A DNA stretch of 24,154 nucleotides, from positions 1-24,154 of the forward strand of contig NZ_CAMPJD010000058.1 in assembly GCF_946886695.1 (NCBI RefSeq), read 5' to 3'. Below are positions 17,328 through 24,154 of the stretch, one piece after another (position 1 is the stretch's first letter; each line of letters begins with the position of its first letter). Position numbers and translations under genes: made by a program. Source of the DNA: an uncultured Pseudoxanthomonas sp. (GTDB lineage: Bacteria > Pseudomonadota > Gammaproteobacteria > Xanthomonadales > Xanthomonadaceae). The notes beneath the pieces are model-generated. The model made no database searches, was not told the origin of the DNA, and saw nothing but the letters and a program-made list of their open reading frames with translations.

Positions 17328-17546
17328 TCAGAGGCGACTGACGCTGCGCAGACGTATCGCGCCGGCGGCCACGCCCTGCTGTGCTGCCGCGAGCGTGCGC
17401 AGTGCCTGCACGACCGTGCCCGGCGTCGTGCACGCCAGCGTCACCTGGCCCCAGGCGATGCATTGGCCGGCGTCGTAGACCTCGTAGTCGGCGAAATAGT
17501 GGCGGGTCTTCGTGGCGTCGTCAGCGTCAGGTACCGACGTGCACAT
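17328..17546 (-). CDS. Unrecognised 72-residue protein
   Basis: I do not recognise a family. The product starts MCTSVPDADDATKTRHYFADYEVYD and has alternating beta-like stretches (RHYFADYEVYD, CIAWGQVTLAC), one helix (GTVVQALRTLAAAQQG) and a final strand, suggesting a small beta-alpha-beta fold. No signal peptide or membrane segment is seen. It overlaps the end of the upstream AroQ-like gene by 20 nt, a sign of translational coupling. The ribosome site is weak. The codon pattern is GC3-rich like the surrounding genes. Confidence 0.6.
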   Translation of the reverse strand: MCTSVPDADDATKTRHYFADYEVYDAGQCIAWGQVTLACTTPGTVVQALRTLAAAQQGVAAGAIRLRSVSRL

Positions 17547-17967
17547 CGCACTCGCATTCTGCGTAGCCAAGCTGTTCCAGTGCGATCTCCAATGCCAGGG
17601 CGTAGCTGCGCGCGCCGTAGCCGTCGACCACCGCGAGACGGCGGCCGGTGGTGGCGGGCAGGGTGCCTCCATCGAGGTCGTCATGCACTTCCACGTACGG
17701 ATGGGCGAGGCCCTGCACGGCACGCTGCAGCAGCGGATGGTCGGTGAGCGCACCGGGGTCGAGCAGCGTGGCGCGCACACCCCATTCGTTCGCCAGGCGC
17801 AGCGCGGTCAGCACGTCCGTGATGGAGCCGCAACTGCGCACGGCCAGCGTCTGGCCGGCACAGCCGGCCCGCTGCACCAGCGCGCCGAGCACCGACGGCG
17901 GCAGAGGACGCGCTGGCGAGGCGAGGTTGTCGTGGCGCTCGGGGCCACGGATGACGAGGATGGACAT
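17527..17967 (-). CDS. Divergent type II dehydroquinase (AroQ)-fold protein, copy 1
   Basis: The 146-residue size is the AroQ size. The N-terminal strand MSILVIRGP matches the family's ILVLHGPN. DPGALTDHPLLQRAV (70-84) matches NPGALTHTSVALRDA, PYVEVHDD (90-97) matches PVIEVHLSN, and VVDGYGARSYALALEIAL (113-130) matches ICGFGAxGYxLALxAL. Catalytically important features are changed. The GPNLN asparagine motif is GPERH, the lid with its Arg and Tyr is absent, the THTS histidine is displaced (TDH), and SN after E-x-H is DD. It is therefore probably not a working dehydroquinase, though automated tools may call it one. The ATG at 17967 has GGAG six bases upstream. It starts 13 nt after copy 2. Function unknown. 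Confidence 0.75.
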   Translation of the reverse strand: MSILVIRGPERHDNLASPARPLPPSVLGALVQRAGCAGQTLAVRSCGSITDVLTALRLANEWGVRATLLDPGALTDHPLLQRAVQGLAHPYVEVHDDLDGGTLPATTGRRLAVVDGYGARSYALALEIALEQLGYAECECDVHVGT

Positions 17968-17980
17968 GAGAGGCTCCGGC

Positions 17981-18418
17981 TCAGGCATGGAAGGGCTCCG
18001 CGGCGTGCGCGTGGTCCACGCGGCGCAGCGCGATGTCGAGCGCCAATGCGTACGCACGCGGCAGGTCGTCCCGCAGGATTACGGTGACCAGCGACGCGTG
18101 CTGCGGATGCACGCGCGGCTCCAGCGCATGCGCGGCGTCGTCGTGCACTTCGATGTAGGGCGACGCCAGGCCGTCGAGCGCATCGCGCAGGGCCCACGTC
18201 TGCGCGACGCCGTCGAGCGCAAGGTCACCGATATCCAGCAGCATGTCGCTGCGTGCGATGTCCGCACGACGCAGGCCGCACAGCAGGTCGCGGATCGTCG
18301 CGAAGGTACGGCAGTGCAGGCGCTGCCCGGCGGCATTCGCGCGTTCGCGCAGCGGAGGGTCGAGGGACGAGGCGTCGGGAAGCGCGGCATGCGGGCCACG
18401 CAGGATCAGGATGGACAT
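17981..18418 (-). CDS. Divergent type II dehydroquinase (AroQ)-fold protein, copy 2
   Basis: The 145-residue paralogue of the next gene shares MSIL(V/I)(I/L)RGP at the start, a conserved SPYIEVHDD (86-94) against HPYVEVHDD, and YALALDIAL (123-131) against YALALEIAL. ALRDALDGLASPYIEVH closely follows the genuine AroQ helix and strand (ALRDALA...P.IEVH). It is even more degenerate at the active site: the NPGA site reads DIGD (62-65), there is no THTS, and the lid Arg/Tyr are absent. Start 18418 was chosen to match copy 1; no good ribosome site is present, and ATG 18439 is an alternative. A second, non-catalytic or differently acting subunit of the same complex is a possible reading. Confidence 0.72.
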   Translation of the reverse strand: MSILILRGPHAALPDASSLDPPLRERANAAGQRLHCRTFATIRDLLCGLRRADIARSDMLLDIGDLALDGVAQTWALRDALDGLASPYIEVHDDAAHALEPRVHPQHASLVTVILRDDLPRAYALALDIALRRVDHAHAAEPFHA

Positions 18419-18524
18419 GCATCGGGTCGTGGCGCACATCGCGTGCGGTGGAGCCACGATAGGTCCGTGCCGCGTAACAGCTCCATGCGCTTCGGCGCCG
18501 GATGCGTAAAGAACGCGTAGCGTT
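18419..18524. other. Spacer upstream of the AroQ-like pair
   Basis: 106 nt separate the NicO-like gene from copy 2. No clear terminator is seen; a small AACGC-GTA-GCGTT stem lies about 20 nt past the NicO-like stop. This is the likeliest place for a separate promoter for the AroQ-like cassette, but no convincing -35/-10 pair was found. Confidence 0.3.
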
Positions 18525-19160
18525 TCAGCGCTGCGCGATCAATATCGCGCCGGCCAGCGCCAAGGCCGCGGCCCATGCCGCGTCGGACGTGCATGCGCGA
18601 TGCCACCACGCGCCGCGGCAGACACCGGTGGCGATGAGCTGGATGGTCGCGAGCATGGCCAGCAGATGCAGGCCGACGGCGGCCAACATCAGCAACAGCG
18701 AACCGGTGGCGGTGATCGCGCGCGCTGGCGCTTCCGCCATGCACAGCGGGACCAGTGCGGGCACCAGCATGAAGCCGCTGCCGTGTGCGGCGCCCGTCAG
18801 GCAGGACCAGGCGGCCAGGTCAGCGCGTGATCGGCGGACGACCTGCGATGGAGGGGAGGGCGTGATGCGCGCACGCCGTACCAGTCGCCACGCCGCGAGC
18901 GCAAGCAGACATCCGCCCGCCACGATCTGCATGCGCTGTGGCGCCAGGCGCACGCCCTGCATCACCAGTGCCACGACCAGCGCCACCGACAGCGCATGTC
19001 CTGCGGCGATGGGCAGCAGCGCGCGCCGCACGTCGCGCGCATCGCCGCTGCGGCTCGCTTGTGCCGCGGCGAAAAGCCAGCCGTTCGCCGGACTCAGGCC
19101 ATGGAGCGCTCCGAGACCGGCGATGGCGAGCCACGGCCACCAGGCGTCGGGCAGCGACAT
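18525..19160 (-). CDS. Small polytopic membrane protein, NicO/UreH-like
   Basis: The 211-residue product has about six hydrophobic segments. GLGALHGLSPANGWLFAA near the N-terminus (about 15-32) and AAGHALSVALVVALV (about 52-66) resemble the His-containing first helices of the nickel/cobalt transporter and UreH-like sulfite-exporter families. The typical HxxxxDH of true NicO transporters is not complete (HGLSPANGW). GAAHGSGF recurs mid-protein, giving a repeat-like second half. A metal or small-solute exporter is possible; the substrate is unknown. The ATG lies 12 nt after the DUF899 stop, without a clear ribosome site, so coupling is likely. Confidence 0.6.
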   Translation of the reverse strand: MSLPDAWWPWLAIAGLGALHGLSPANGWLFAAAQASRSGDARDVRRALLPIAAGHALSVALVVALVMQGVRLAPQRMQIVAGGCLLALAAWRLVRRARITPSPPSQVVRRSRADLAAWSCLTGAAHGSGFMLVPALVPLCMAEAPARAITATGSLLLMLAAVGLHLLAMLATIQLIATGVCRGAWWHRACTSDAAWAAALALAGAILIAQR

Positions 19161-19172
19161 GATGGCGTGGCG

Positions 19173-19937
19173 TCAGGGCTTCGCCGCGCAGCATCCGCTG
19201 GCCGCGCCGAGCGGCGCCGCATCGTAGCGGTCGTGGTGGCGCACCCAGGCCATCGGGTAGTCCTCGGCGTCTTCATTGCGCCCGTGCGGGGTGAGGTCCA
19301 GCAGCGCGTAGGTGTGCATCATTGCTTCCACGCCACGGCCGTAACGCGAATAGGTGTGGAAGACCTCGCCGGCGTCGTCGCGCACGAACACACTGATGCC
19401 GGGGGCTTCCTCGTGCGGGAACGGTTTCCGCGTGTAGTTGTAGTCCACCATGCCGCGCGACATTTCCTCCTGGTTGAAGTTGACGCCGAAGTCGTGGTTG
19501 AACGAAGTGCCGTGCGAGGACACCCACGGGAAGGTCCAGCCCATGCGATGGCGGAAGGCTTCGATATCGGCCAGTGGTGCGCGCGAGACGGCGACGAGGG
19601 TGAGGTCGCGCTGGGCGAGGTGGACGAGCGCGCCGGCGTGGTGGTCGGCCATGAAGGAGCAGCTCTTGCAGCCCTGTTCCCAGCCGGGCGCGAACATGAA
19701 GTGCTGCACCATCAACTGGCGGCGGCCGTCGAACAGGTCGGCCAGCGTGCGCGCGCCTTGCGGCGTGTCGAATGCGTAGGGTGTTTCAACGCGCACCCAT
19801 GGCAGGGCGCGGCGTTCGCGTGCGATCTGGTCATGCAGGCGTGTGAGTTCCTTCTCGCGCGCCAGAAGCGCGAGGCGGGCGGTGCGCCATGCGTCGCGGG
19901 TGACGATGGCGGGCGTGTCGTGGGCAAGCATGTCCAT
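19173..19937 (-). CDS. DUF899 thioredoxin-fold-like protein
   Basis: The 254-residue protein matches the DUF899 family, described as thioredoxin/AhpC-like. Hallmarks are an N-terminal helix ending in EKELTRLHDQIARERRALPWV, then LADLFDGRRQLMVQHFMF, and a CxxC in EQGCKSCSF (Cys90/Cys93). The family stretches SHGTSFNHDFGV and GISVFVRD, and a late tyrosine-rich YSRYGRGVE, follow. A second Cys pair closes the C-terminus (SGCCAAKP). It is cytoplasmic by appearance. The biochemical role is not established; a redox role is inferred from the CxxC. The ATG at 19937 (GGA about nine bases upstream) fits the family start; the upstream in-frame region is unrelated. Confidence 0.85.
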   Translation of the reverse strand: MDMLAHDTPAIVTRDAWRTARLALLAREKELTRLHDQIARERRALPWVRVETPYAFDTPQGARTLADLFDGRRQLMVQHFMFAPGWEQGCKSCSFMADHHAGALVHLAQRDLTLVAVSRAPLADIEAFRHRMGWTFPWVSSHGTSFNHDFGVNFNQEEMSRGMVDYNYTRKPFPHEEAPGISVFVRDDAGEVFHTYSRYGRGVEAMMHTYALLDLTPHGRNEDAEDYPMAWVRHHDRYDAAPLGAASGCCAAKP

Positions 19938-20056
19938 GGCGGGATTCCGGTCGTGGCGGCTGGCGGTGGGAGGCGCAGGCGTGCGTCGGCCTTGCCAATG
20001 CCGCGGGAGCATCGGGGAGGAGGGAGCGGGCGGTGCCGCGCGATGCGGCGGGTGTG

Positions 20057-20731
20057 TCAGGCGGTGCGCGAGGGTCGGCGTACGGCGCGGAGCTTTCCGC
20101 TCGGACCGCCGCCGCAATAGAACAGGTCGGCGCCGTCCGATTCCAGGCCGCTGATGTGCGCGCCCGCCGGCATGTCAAGGCGTTCCAGCACGCGCCCGTC
20201 GCGCGGGTCGATGCGCCGCAGGTCGCTGTCGTCGCCATCCCAGGTGGCGTGCCACAGGTCGCCGTCGACCCAGGAAACGCCGGTGACGAAGCGATCAGAG
20301 GCGAGTGTGCGCAGGATCTTCCCGGTGTCCGGATCGATCTGGTGGATGCAGCGATCGCGGTACTGGCCCACCCACAGGCTGCCTTCGGCCCAGGCCATGC
20401 CCGAGTCGCGGCCCGCACCCGGCGCGGGAATCGACGCCACCACGGTGCCGGTGGCCGGATCGATCTTGTCGATGCGGGCTTCTGCAAGCTGGTAGAGATG
20501 CGTGCCGTCGAAGGCGGTACCGGCATCGCCGGGACGGTCGATGCTGCGGACGACGTCGCCGCTGGCGGGTTCGATGGCCAGGATGCGTTCGCTGGTGGCG
20601 GCCCAGACATGGTGGCCGTCGTGGGTCACCCCATGGATGCTGGGCGCACCCTCGAACGGTCCGTATTCGCGGACGATCTCCGCCGTGCGTGCCGGCGCGG
20701 CATGGCGGGGGGTGGAGGCGGTGTCGTTCAT
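20057..20731 (-). CDS. Beta-propeller protein, glutaminyl-peptide cyclotransferase-like
   Basis: The 224-residue product has repeated blade motifs of the type x-IDP-x-[TR]-G-x-[VI]-L: KIDPATGTVVASI, QIDPDTGKILRTL and RIDPRDGRVLERL, plus AIEPASGDVVRSI. GLWV/DLWH-type strands lie between them. This pattern belongs to the five-bladed plant-type Glu-cyclase family and related Vgb/SMP-30-like propellers. Unlike secreted plant-type members, no signal peptide is seen; the start MNDTASTPRHAAP is polar. Catalysis is therefore uncertain; it could be a sensor or lactonase-like propeller. ATG 20731 has GGAG six bases upstream. It is 34 nt downstream of the regulator gene. Confidence 0.7.
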   Translation of the reverse strand: MNDTASTPRHAAPARTAEIVREYGPFEGAPSIHGVTHDGHHVWAATSERILAIEPASGDVVRSIDRPGDAGTAFDGTHLYQLAEARIDKIDPATGTVVASIPAPGAGRDSGMAWAEGSLWVGQYRDRCIHQIDPDTGKILRTLASDRFVTGVSWVDGDLWHATWDGDDSDLRRIDPRDGRVLERLDMPAGAHISGLESDGADLFYCGGGPSGKLRAVRRPSRTA

Positions 20732-20765
20732 GCGGAACTCCGGATGCGCTGGGTGTGTGGCCACT

Positions 20766-21986
20766 CTACGCAGCCGGCAGCACGGCAGGGAGTAACAAGA
20801 TGGTCGTGAATCCGGACAGCGGCGGCGCCAGCCAGCGTTGTGCGCGCGCATGGCCCACCGAACGCGCGTGGCCGGCGCTTTCCAGTGCAACGAGCGCGCG
20901 CTGCACCGAGCGCTGGCCCATGCCGGTGGCGAGCGCCAGTGCCGAGGTGGACCACGCCATGCCGTCCGCCAGCAGGCCCTGCAGGGTGGCCTGGTCGCCA
21001 TCCAGCGGAGGCGCAAGTACCGCGACGGCACCGGCGCGGTGCGGCACTAGGTGGAAGCCACGGTCGCTGGCGGTGATGTCGGCCAGTGGCGCGATGAGGC
21101 GGCGCAGGCGTCCGATTTCCACGCGCAGGCGCACGCGATGCGTCTCGTCCGGCTCGCGTGTGCGGAACACGCGCGCGATCAGCGCGTTGCGGTCGACATC
21201 GCCGGGCCAGCCGATGGCGAGCGCGCGCAACAGTGCGAACAGCACCGGGCGTCGCGCGAGCGGCAGCGTCGCATCCGCCTCCCGCAGCGCATGGCGCACG
21301 GCGTCGACCACCAGCGCGCCGCTGGCGAGCAACGCGTCCACATCGTCCAGCGTCACCGGTTGCTCGTGGCCGCCGTGCAGGAGGCGGGCGGCGGGGCGTT
21401 GCAGGATGGCGGCGACATCCGCGACTTCGGCGGCCAGCGCGGGAATGCCGGCCTGCGTCGCGGCGGCACCTGCCTGCGCCAGCGCGTGGCGGGCGTCGCG
21501 CAGGCGCAGCGAACGCAGTGCGATCTCCGTGCGGGCAAGCGCAGCAAGCGCCTGGTGCGCGGGCGCACCCGCGTCCACGCCAAGTGTTGCGAGCGAGGTG
21601 GCAGCCGCGTCGAGTCGGCCCAGGAGAAGGTGGCGGCGGACCGCGATCAGGCGCGCGTGTGTGGCATTGGCATGGTCGCCGCGGGCGGCGAGCGTGCGGG
21701 CGGCGTCATCGAGCGCGCGTGGCGCAGCGCCGAAGTCGCGCAGGGCCAGTGCGACCTCCGCTTCGGCGACCACGCAGCGTGCACGCGACACCGCTTCGCG
21801 CGCGCCGAAACCACGTGCTGCACGTCGCAGCAGTCCACGCGCACGTGGGTAATCGCCGAGCTGCGCCATCGCGATGCCGCGCAGGGCCAGGGCGGGCGGA
21901 TCGTCCCGCCAGCCGACATGGTTCAGTGCGCCCAGGACATCGCCGGACGAGAGGGCGCGCCCGGCGGCGGTGATCAGGGAATCCAT
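20766..21986 (-). CDS. Transcriptional regulator with two winged-helix regions
   Basis: The 406-residue product has, at about 1-235, Ala/Leu/Arg-rich helical repeats of TPR appearance (ALRGIAMAQLGDYPRARGLLRRAA). Residues 240-315 resemble an OmpR/SARP-type winged helix: LFALLRALAIGW, ALIARVF, HRVRLRVEIGRLRRL, and the wing SDRGFHLVP. Residues 330-388 look like a second winged helix (LADGMAWSTSALALATGMGQRSVQRALVALESAGHA). The effector-DNA order is inverted relative to typical SARP proteins. It heads the group of propeller, DUF899 and NicO-like genes and probably controls it (inference). The ATG is clear, with a weak ribosome site. Confidence 0.65.
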   Translation of the reverse strand: MDSLITAAGRALSSGDVLGALNHVGWRDDPPALALRGIAMAQLGDYPRARGLLRRAARGFGAREAVSRARCVVAEAEVALALRDFGAAPRALDDAARTLAARGDHANATHARLIAVRRHLLLGRLDAAATSLATLGVDAGAPAHQALAALARTEIALRSLRLRDARHALAQAGAAATQAGIPALAAEVADVAAILQRPAARLLHGGHEQPVTLDDVDALLASGALVVDAVRHALREADATLPLARRPVLFALLRALAIGWPGDVDRNALIARVFRTREPDETHRVRLRVEIGRLRRLIAPLADITASDRGFHLVPHRAGAVAVLAPPLDGDQATLQGLLADGMAWSTSALALATGMGQRSVQRALVALESAGHARSVGHARAQRWLAPPLSGFTTILLLPAVLPAA

Positions 21987-22025
21987 GCCGGCAGCCTACC
22001 GCGCCGTCGGTCCGCCGTCGCGGAT

Positions 22026-22484
22026 TCAGGCCGCCGCCAGTTCCCGTCGCATGCGCGCATGGTCGCGGCGGTACTGGCGTGCGAGCTGCGTCTTCTTCGT
22101 GGCGCTGAGAATCTTGCCGGAGACCTGGAAGAACTTCTTCTCCTCCTCGCGCAGGTGATGGTGCACCTTCTCCGACAGCTCGCGCGCCTTCTTCAGCCAG
22201 GCGACGTAGCGGGGATCCAGCGACTGGAGGTCTTCGACCAGTTCGTCGATCTCGTGGTGCTCGTGCAGCGCGTGCCGCGAGGAATTCAGGCCGCGGTCGT
22301 CCATCAGGATCGGCACGTAGAGGAATCGCTCCTCCGCCGCCGCGTGCGCCGCCAGTTCGATGCGCAGGGCGGTGAACAGGTCCAGCCGCTCGCGCGTGCC
22401 GGGTTTCGAACGCAGCAGGCGGCGGCACAGCGAGCGCTGCGTTTCATGGCTTTCGTGCAGGGCGTCGTAGATGGTTTCGGGCAT
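22026..22484 (-). CDS. Hemerythrin-like HHE-domain protein
   Basis: The 152-residue four-helix-bundle protein has His/Glu metal-ligand patterns on successive helices: H-E-S-H (near residue 10), HAAAEERFLY, HALHEHHEIDELV and VHHHLREEEKKFF. This is the pattern of the hemerythrin HHE family, which binds a non-haem di-iron centre. Roles range from O2/NO sensing to repair of iron centres. ATG 22484 has AGGA about nine bases upstream; the TTG at 22490 would leave no spacing. It lies 38 nt after katE and is probably co-transcribed with it, pointing to oxidative-stress protection. Confidence 0.85.
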   Translation of the reverse strand: MPETIYDALHESHETQRSLCRRLLRSKPGTRERLDLFTALRIELAAHAAAEERFLYVPILMDDRGLNSSRHALHEHHEIDELVEDLQSLDPRYVAWLKKARELSEKVHHHLREEEKKFFQVSGKILSATKKTQLARQYRRDHARMRRELAAA

Positions 22485-22522
22485 GGGCAATGTCCTGGCG
22501 AGCGGCGTGGAACGGCAAACGA

Positions 22523-24154
22523 TCAGGGCAGGGTGCGCACCTTGGGTTCGCGCGCGTACTGGCGGGTACGCGCGGCCTTGATGAAGGCGGCCGTCCCCGA
22601 CGCCTTCACCACACCCGCGTCCTTGCCGATACCGGCCGCCTTGATGACGGCGGACGCGCCATCGTCATGGGCGATCGCCTTCAGGTGACCGAACGCATCG
22701 CGCACCCAGTCGACCGCCGCGGCCTCCGTCGCCATGGCCTTGCCTGCGGCGTCCGACAGCACCACGGCCACGGCGTCGAACACCATCGACGGCGTGCCGG
22801 CGAGTTGTCCGTCCGCCGGCAGTCGCTTGCCGTTGCCGAGTTTCGCACCGCCGATTTTCGGTGCAACGATCTTGACCTGTGCGCCATCGGCTTCCGCTGC
22901 CTTGCGCAGCGCGGCGATCGTCGCGGCATCCGAGCCGTCGTCCACCAGGATGCCCACGCAGCGGCCCTGCAGGGTCGGTTTCATCTTGCCGATGATCTGC
23001 AACGCGGGCGACGGCGGCATGTCCTGTGGCTTGACGGCGGTGGGTGGCGCAGGCGGCAGCGCCTCCAGGCCGAGGCCGTTGGCGACGCGCTGGGCGAGAT
23101 CGGCATCGATGTGGCGCAGATGTCCTACGATCGCCTCGCGCACGTGCGCGGTCTCCACCTTCGAGAGCTCGAACACCAGCGCGCCCACCATGTGCGCCTG
23201 CTCGGGCGCGGTCTGGCTGCGGAAGAACAGCCGTGCCTGGCTGTAGTGATCGGCGAAGCTCTCCGGGCGCACGCGCCCCTTGTGGCCATCGGCCATGCTC
23301 GCGTGGCTGCGGAAGCCAGCGGGCGTCTCGCGCGGCGTGTCCCCCTGCAGGCTGCTGGGCTCGTAGTTCACGCGGCCCTTGGGCACGTGCATCTGCATGT
23401 GCCCGTCGCGCTGCAGGTTGGCGAACGGGCACTTCGGCGCGTTCACCGGTATCTGGTGGAAGTTCGGCCCGCCCAGCCGTGACAGCTGCGTGTCCAGGTA
23501 GGAGAACAACCGGCCCTGCAGCAGTGGATCGTTGCTGAAATCGATGCCGGGCACGATGTTGGCGGGGCAATAGGCGACCTGCTCGGTTTCGGCGAAGAAG
23601 TTGTCCGGCCAGCGGTCCAGCACCATGCGGCCGATCACCGTCAGTGGTACGAGCTCTTCGGGGATCAGCTTGGTGGGATCCAGATGATCGAACGGGAAGG
23701 CATCGGCCTGTTCCTCGGTGAACAGCTGCACGGCCAGTTCCCATTCCGGGAAGTCGCCCTTCTGGATGGCCTCGAACAAGTCGCGACGATGGAAGTCGTT
23801 GTCGGCCGCCTGCAGTTTCACGGCTTCGTCCCAGACGGTGGACTGGATGCCGAGCTTCGGCCGCCAGTGGAACTTGACGAAGGTGCTGTTGCCCTTGGCG
23901 TCGAGCAGGCGGAAGCTGTGCACGCCGAACCCCTCCATCATGCGCAGCGAGCGCGGAATCGTGCGGTCGCTCATCGCCCACATGATCATGTGGAAGGCTT
24001 CCGGCGTCAGCGAGATGAAATCCCAGAACGTGTCGTGTGCGCTGCCGGCCTGCGGATAGGCGCGGTCGGGTTCCATCTTCACCGAGTGCACCAGGTCCGG
24101 GAACTTCATCGCGTCCTGGATGAAGAACACCGGGATGTTGTTGCCCACCAGGTC
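22523..24154 (-). CDS. katE: Large-subunit catalase KatE with DJ-1-like C-terminal domain (5' end outside window)
   Basis: Clade II haem catalase, breaking down H2O2. The visible 543 residues begin [20 protein letters not shown], containing the distal-site Asn. The proximal haem-ligand Tyr lies in [10 protein letters not shown], and FHQIPVNAP follows. The C-terminal extension has the class-1 glutamine-amidotransferase/DJ-1-like domain seen in E. coli HPII ([11 protein letters not shown]..., [23 protein letters not shown]). About 150 N-terminal residues, including the catalytic His, lie beyond the window. The stop at 22523 is clear. The C-terminus is followed closely by the hemerythrin gene. 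Confidence 0.95.
   Translation of the reverse strand, partial: DLVGNNIPVFFIQDAMKFPDLVHSVKMEPDRAYPQAGSAHDTFWDFISLTPEAFHMIMWAMSDRTIPRSLRMMEGFGVHSFRLLDAKGNSTFVKFHWRPKLGIQSTVWDEAVKLQAADNDFHRRDLFEAIQKGDFPEWELAVQLFTEEQADAFPFDHLDPTKLIPEELVPLTVIGRMVLDRWPDNFFAETEQVAYCPANIVPGIDFSNDPLLQGRLFSYLDTQLSRLGGPNFHQIPVNAPKCPFANLQRDGHMQMHVPKGRVNYEPSSLQGDTPRETPAGFRSHASMADGHKGRVRPESFADHYSQARLFFRSQTAPEQAHMVGALVFELSKVETAHVREAIVGHLRHIDADLAQRVANGLGLEALPPAPPTAVKPQDMPPSPALQIIGKMKPTLQGRCVGILVDDGSDAATIAALRKAAEADGAQVKIVAPKIGGAKLGNGKRLPADGQLAGTPSMVFDAVAVVLSDAAGKAMATEAAAVDWVRDAFGHLKAIAHDDGASAVIKAAGIGKDAGVVKASGTAAFIKAARTRQYAREPKVRTLP

Noticed and set aside
17527..18418. Calling either small gene aroQ
   Set aside because: Fold-level similarity is clear, but lid and other catalytic residues are missing, so the enzymatic name is not supported.

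Overview
The window is about 24 kb of GC-rich bacterial chromosome. It most likely comes from a gammaproteobacterium of the Xanthomonadaceae/Lysobacteraceae (Xanthomonas, Stenotrophomonas, Pseudoxanthomonas or Lysobacter type). Three things suggest this: the gene order obg - rpsT - murJ - ribF - ileS - lspA - ispH, the REP-like repeats (GTAGGG...CCCTAC and CTGTAGGAGGG...CCCTCCTACAG), and a Xanthomonas/Caulobacter-type TonB receptor with an STN domain behind a fecI-fecR pair. Genus is not resolved from sequence alone.

Left part (1-8829) is core genome. Obg GTPase (start one base outside the window) and rpsT converge on two terminators. rpsT and murJ diverge from a short region with a strong rpsT promoter. 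murJ, ribF, ileS, lspA and ispH follow on the plus strand; ribF and ileS overlap by 4 nt. The spacers around lspA are filled with REP-like palindromes, one of which supplies the lspA stop codon. ispH looks leaderless.

Middle part (8830-11058) is accessory and loosely packed: a glycine-zipper envelope protein (minus), a divergent FMN-binding stress protein (plus), an unrecognised 105-residue protein, and about 500 bp without a confident gene but with a REP palindrome.

Right part (11059-24154) is a 13-kb run of minus-strand genes. In transcription order: large-subunit catalase katE (5' end outside the window), a hemerythrin-like protein, a two-winged-helix regulator, a Glu-cyclase-like beta-propeller, a DUF899 thioredoxin-like protein, a small NicO/UreH-like membrane protein, two tandem small proteins that look like divergent type II dehydroquinase (AroQ) folds, a 72-residue protein, ECF sigma factor FecI, anti-sigma FecR, an STN-containing TonB receptor, and a PHP-domain lipoprotein. 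FecI, FecR and the receptor form a classical cell-surface signalling system. The PHP lipoprotein next to it is a plausible processing enzyme for the imported substrate.

The most unusual item is the pair of AroQ-fold proteins at 17527-18418. They keep the family's size, the N-terminal strand, the E-x-H motif and the C-terminal strand/helix, but have lost the catalytic lid and other active-site residues. With the 72-residue protein they form a compact cassette ending 42 nt from the annotated fecI start, with no visible terminator between. Their function is unknown to me.
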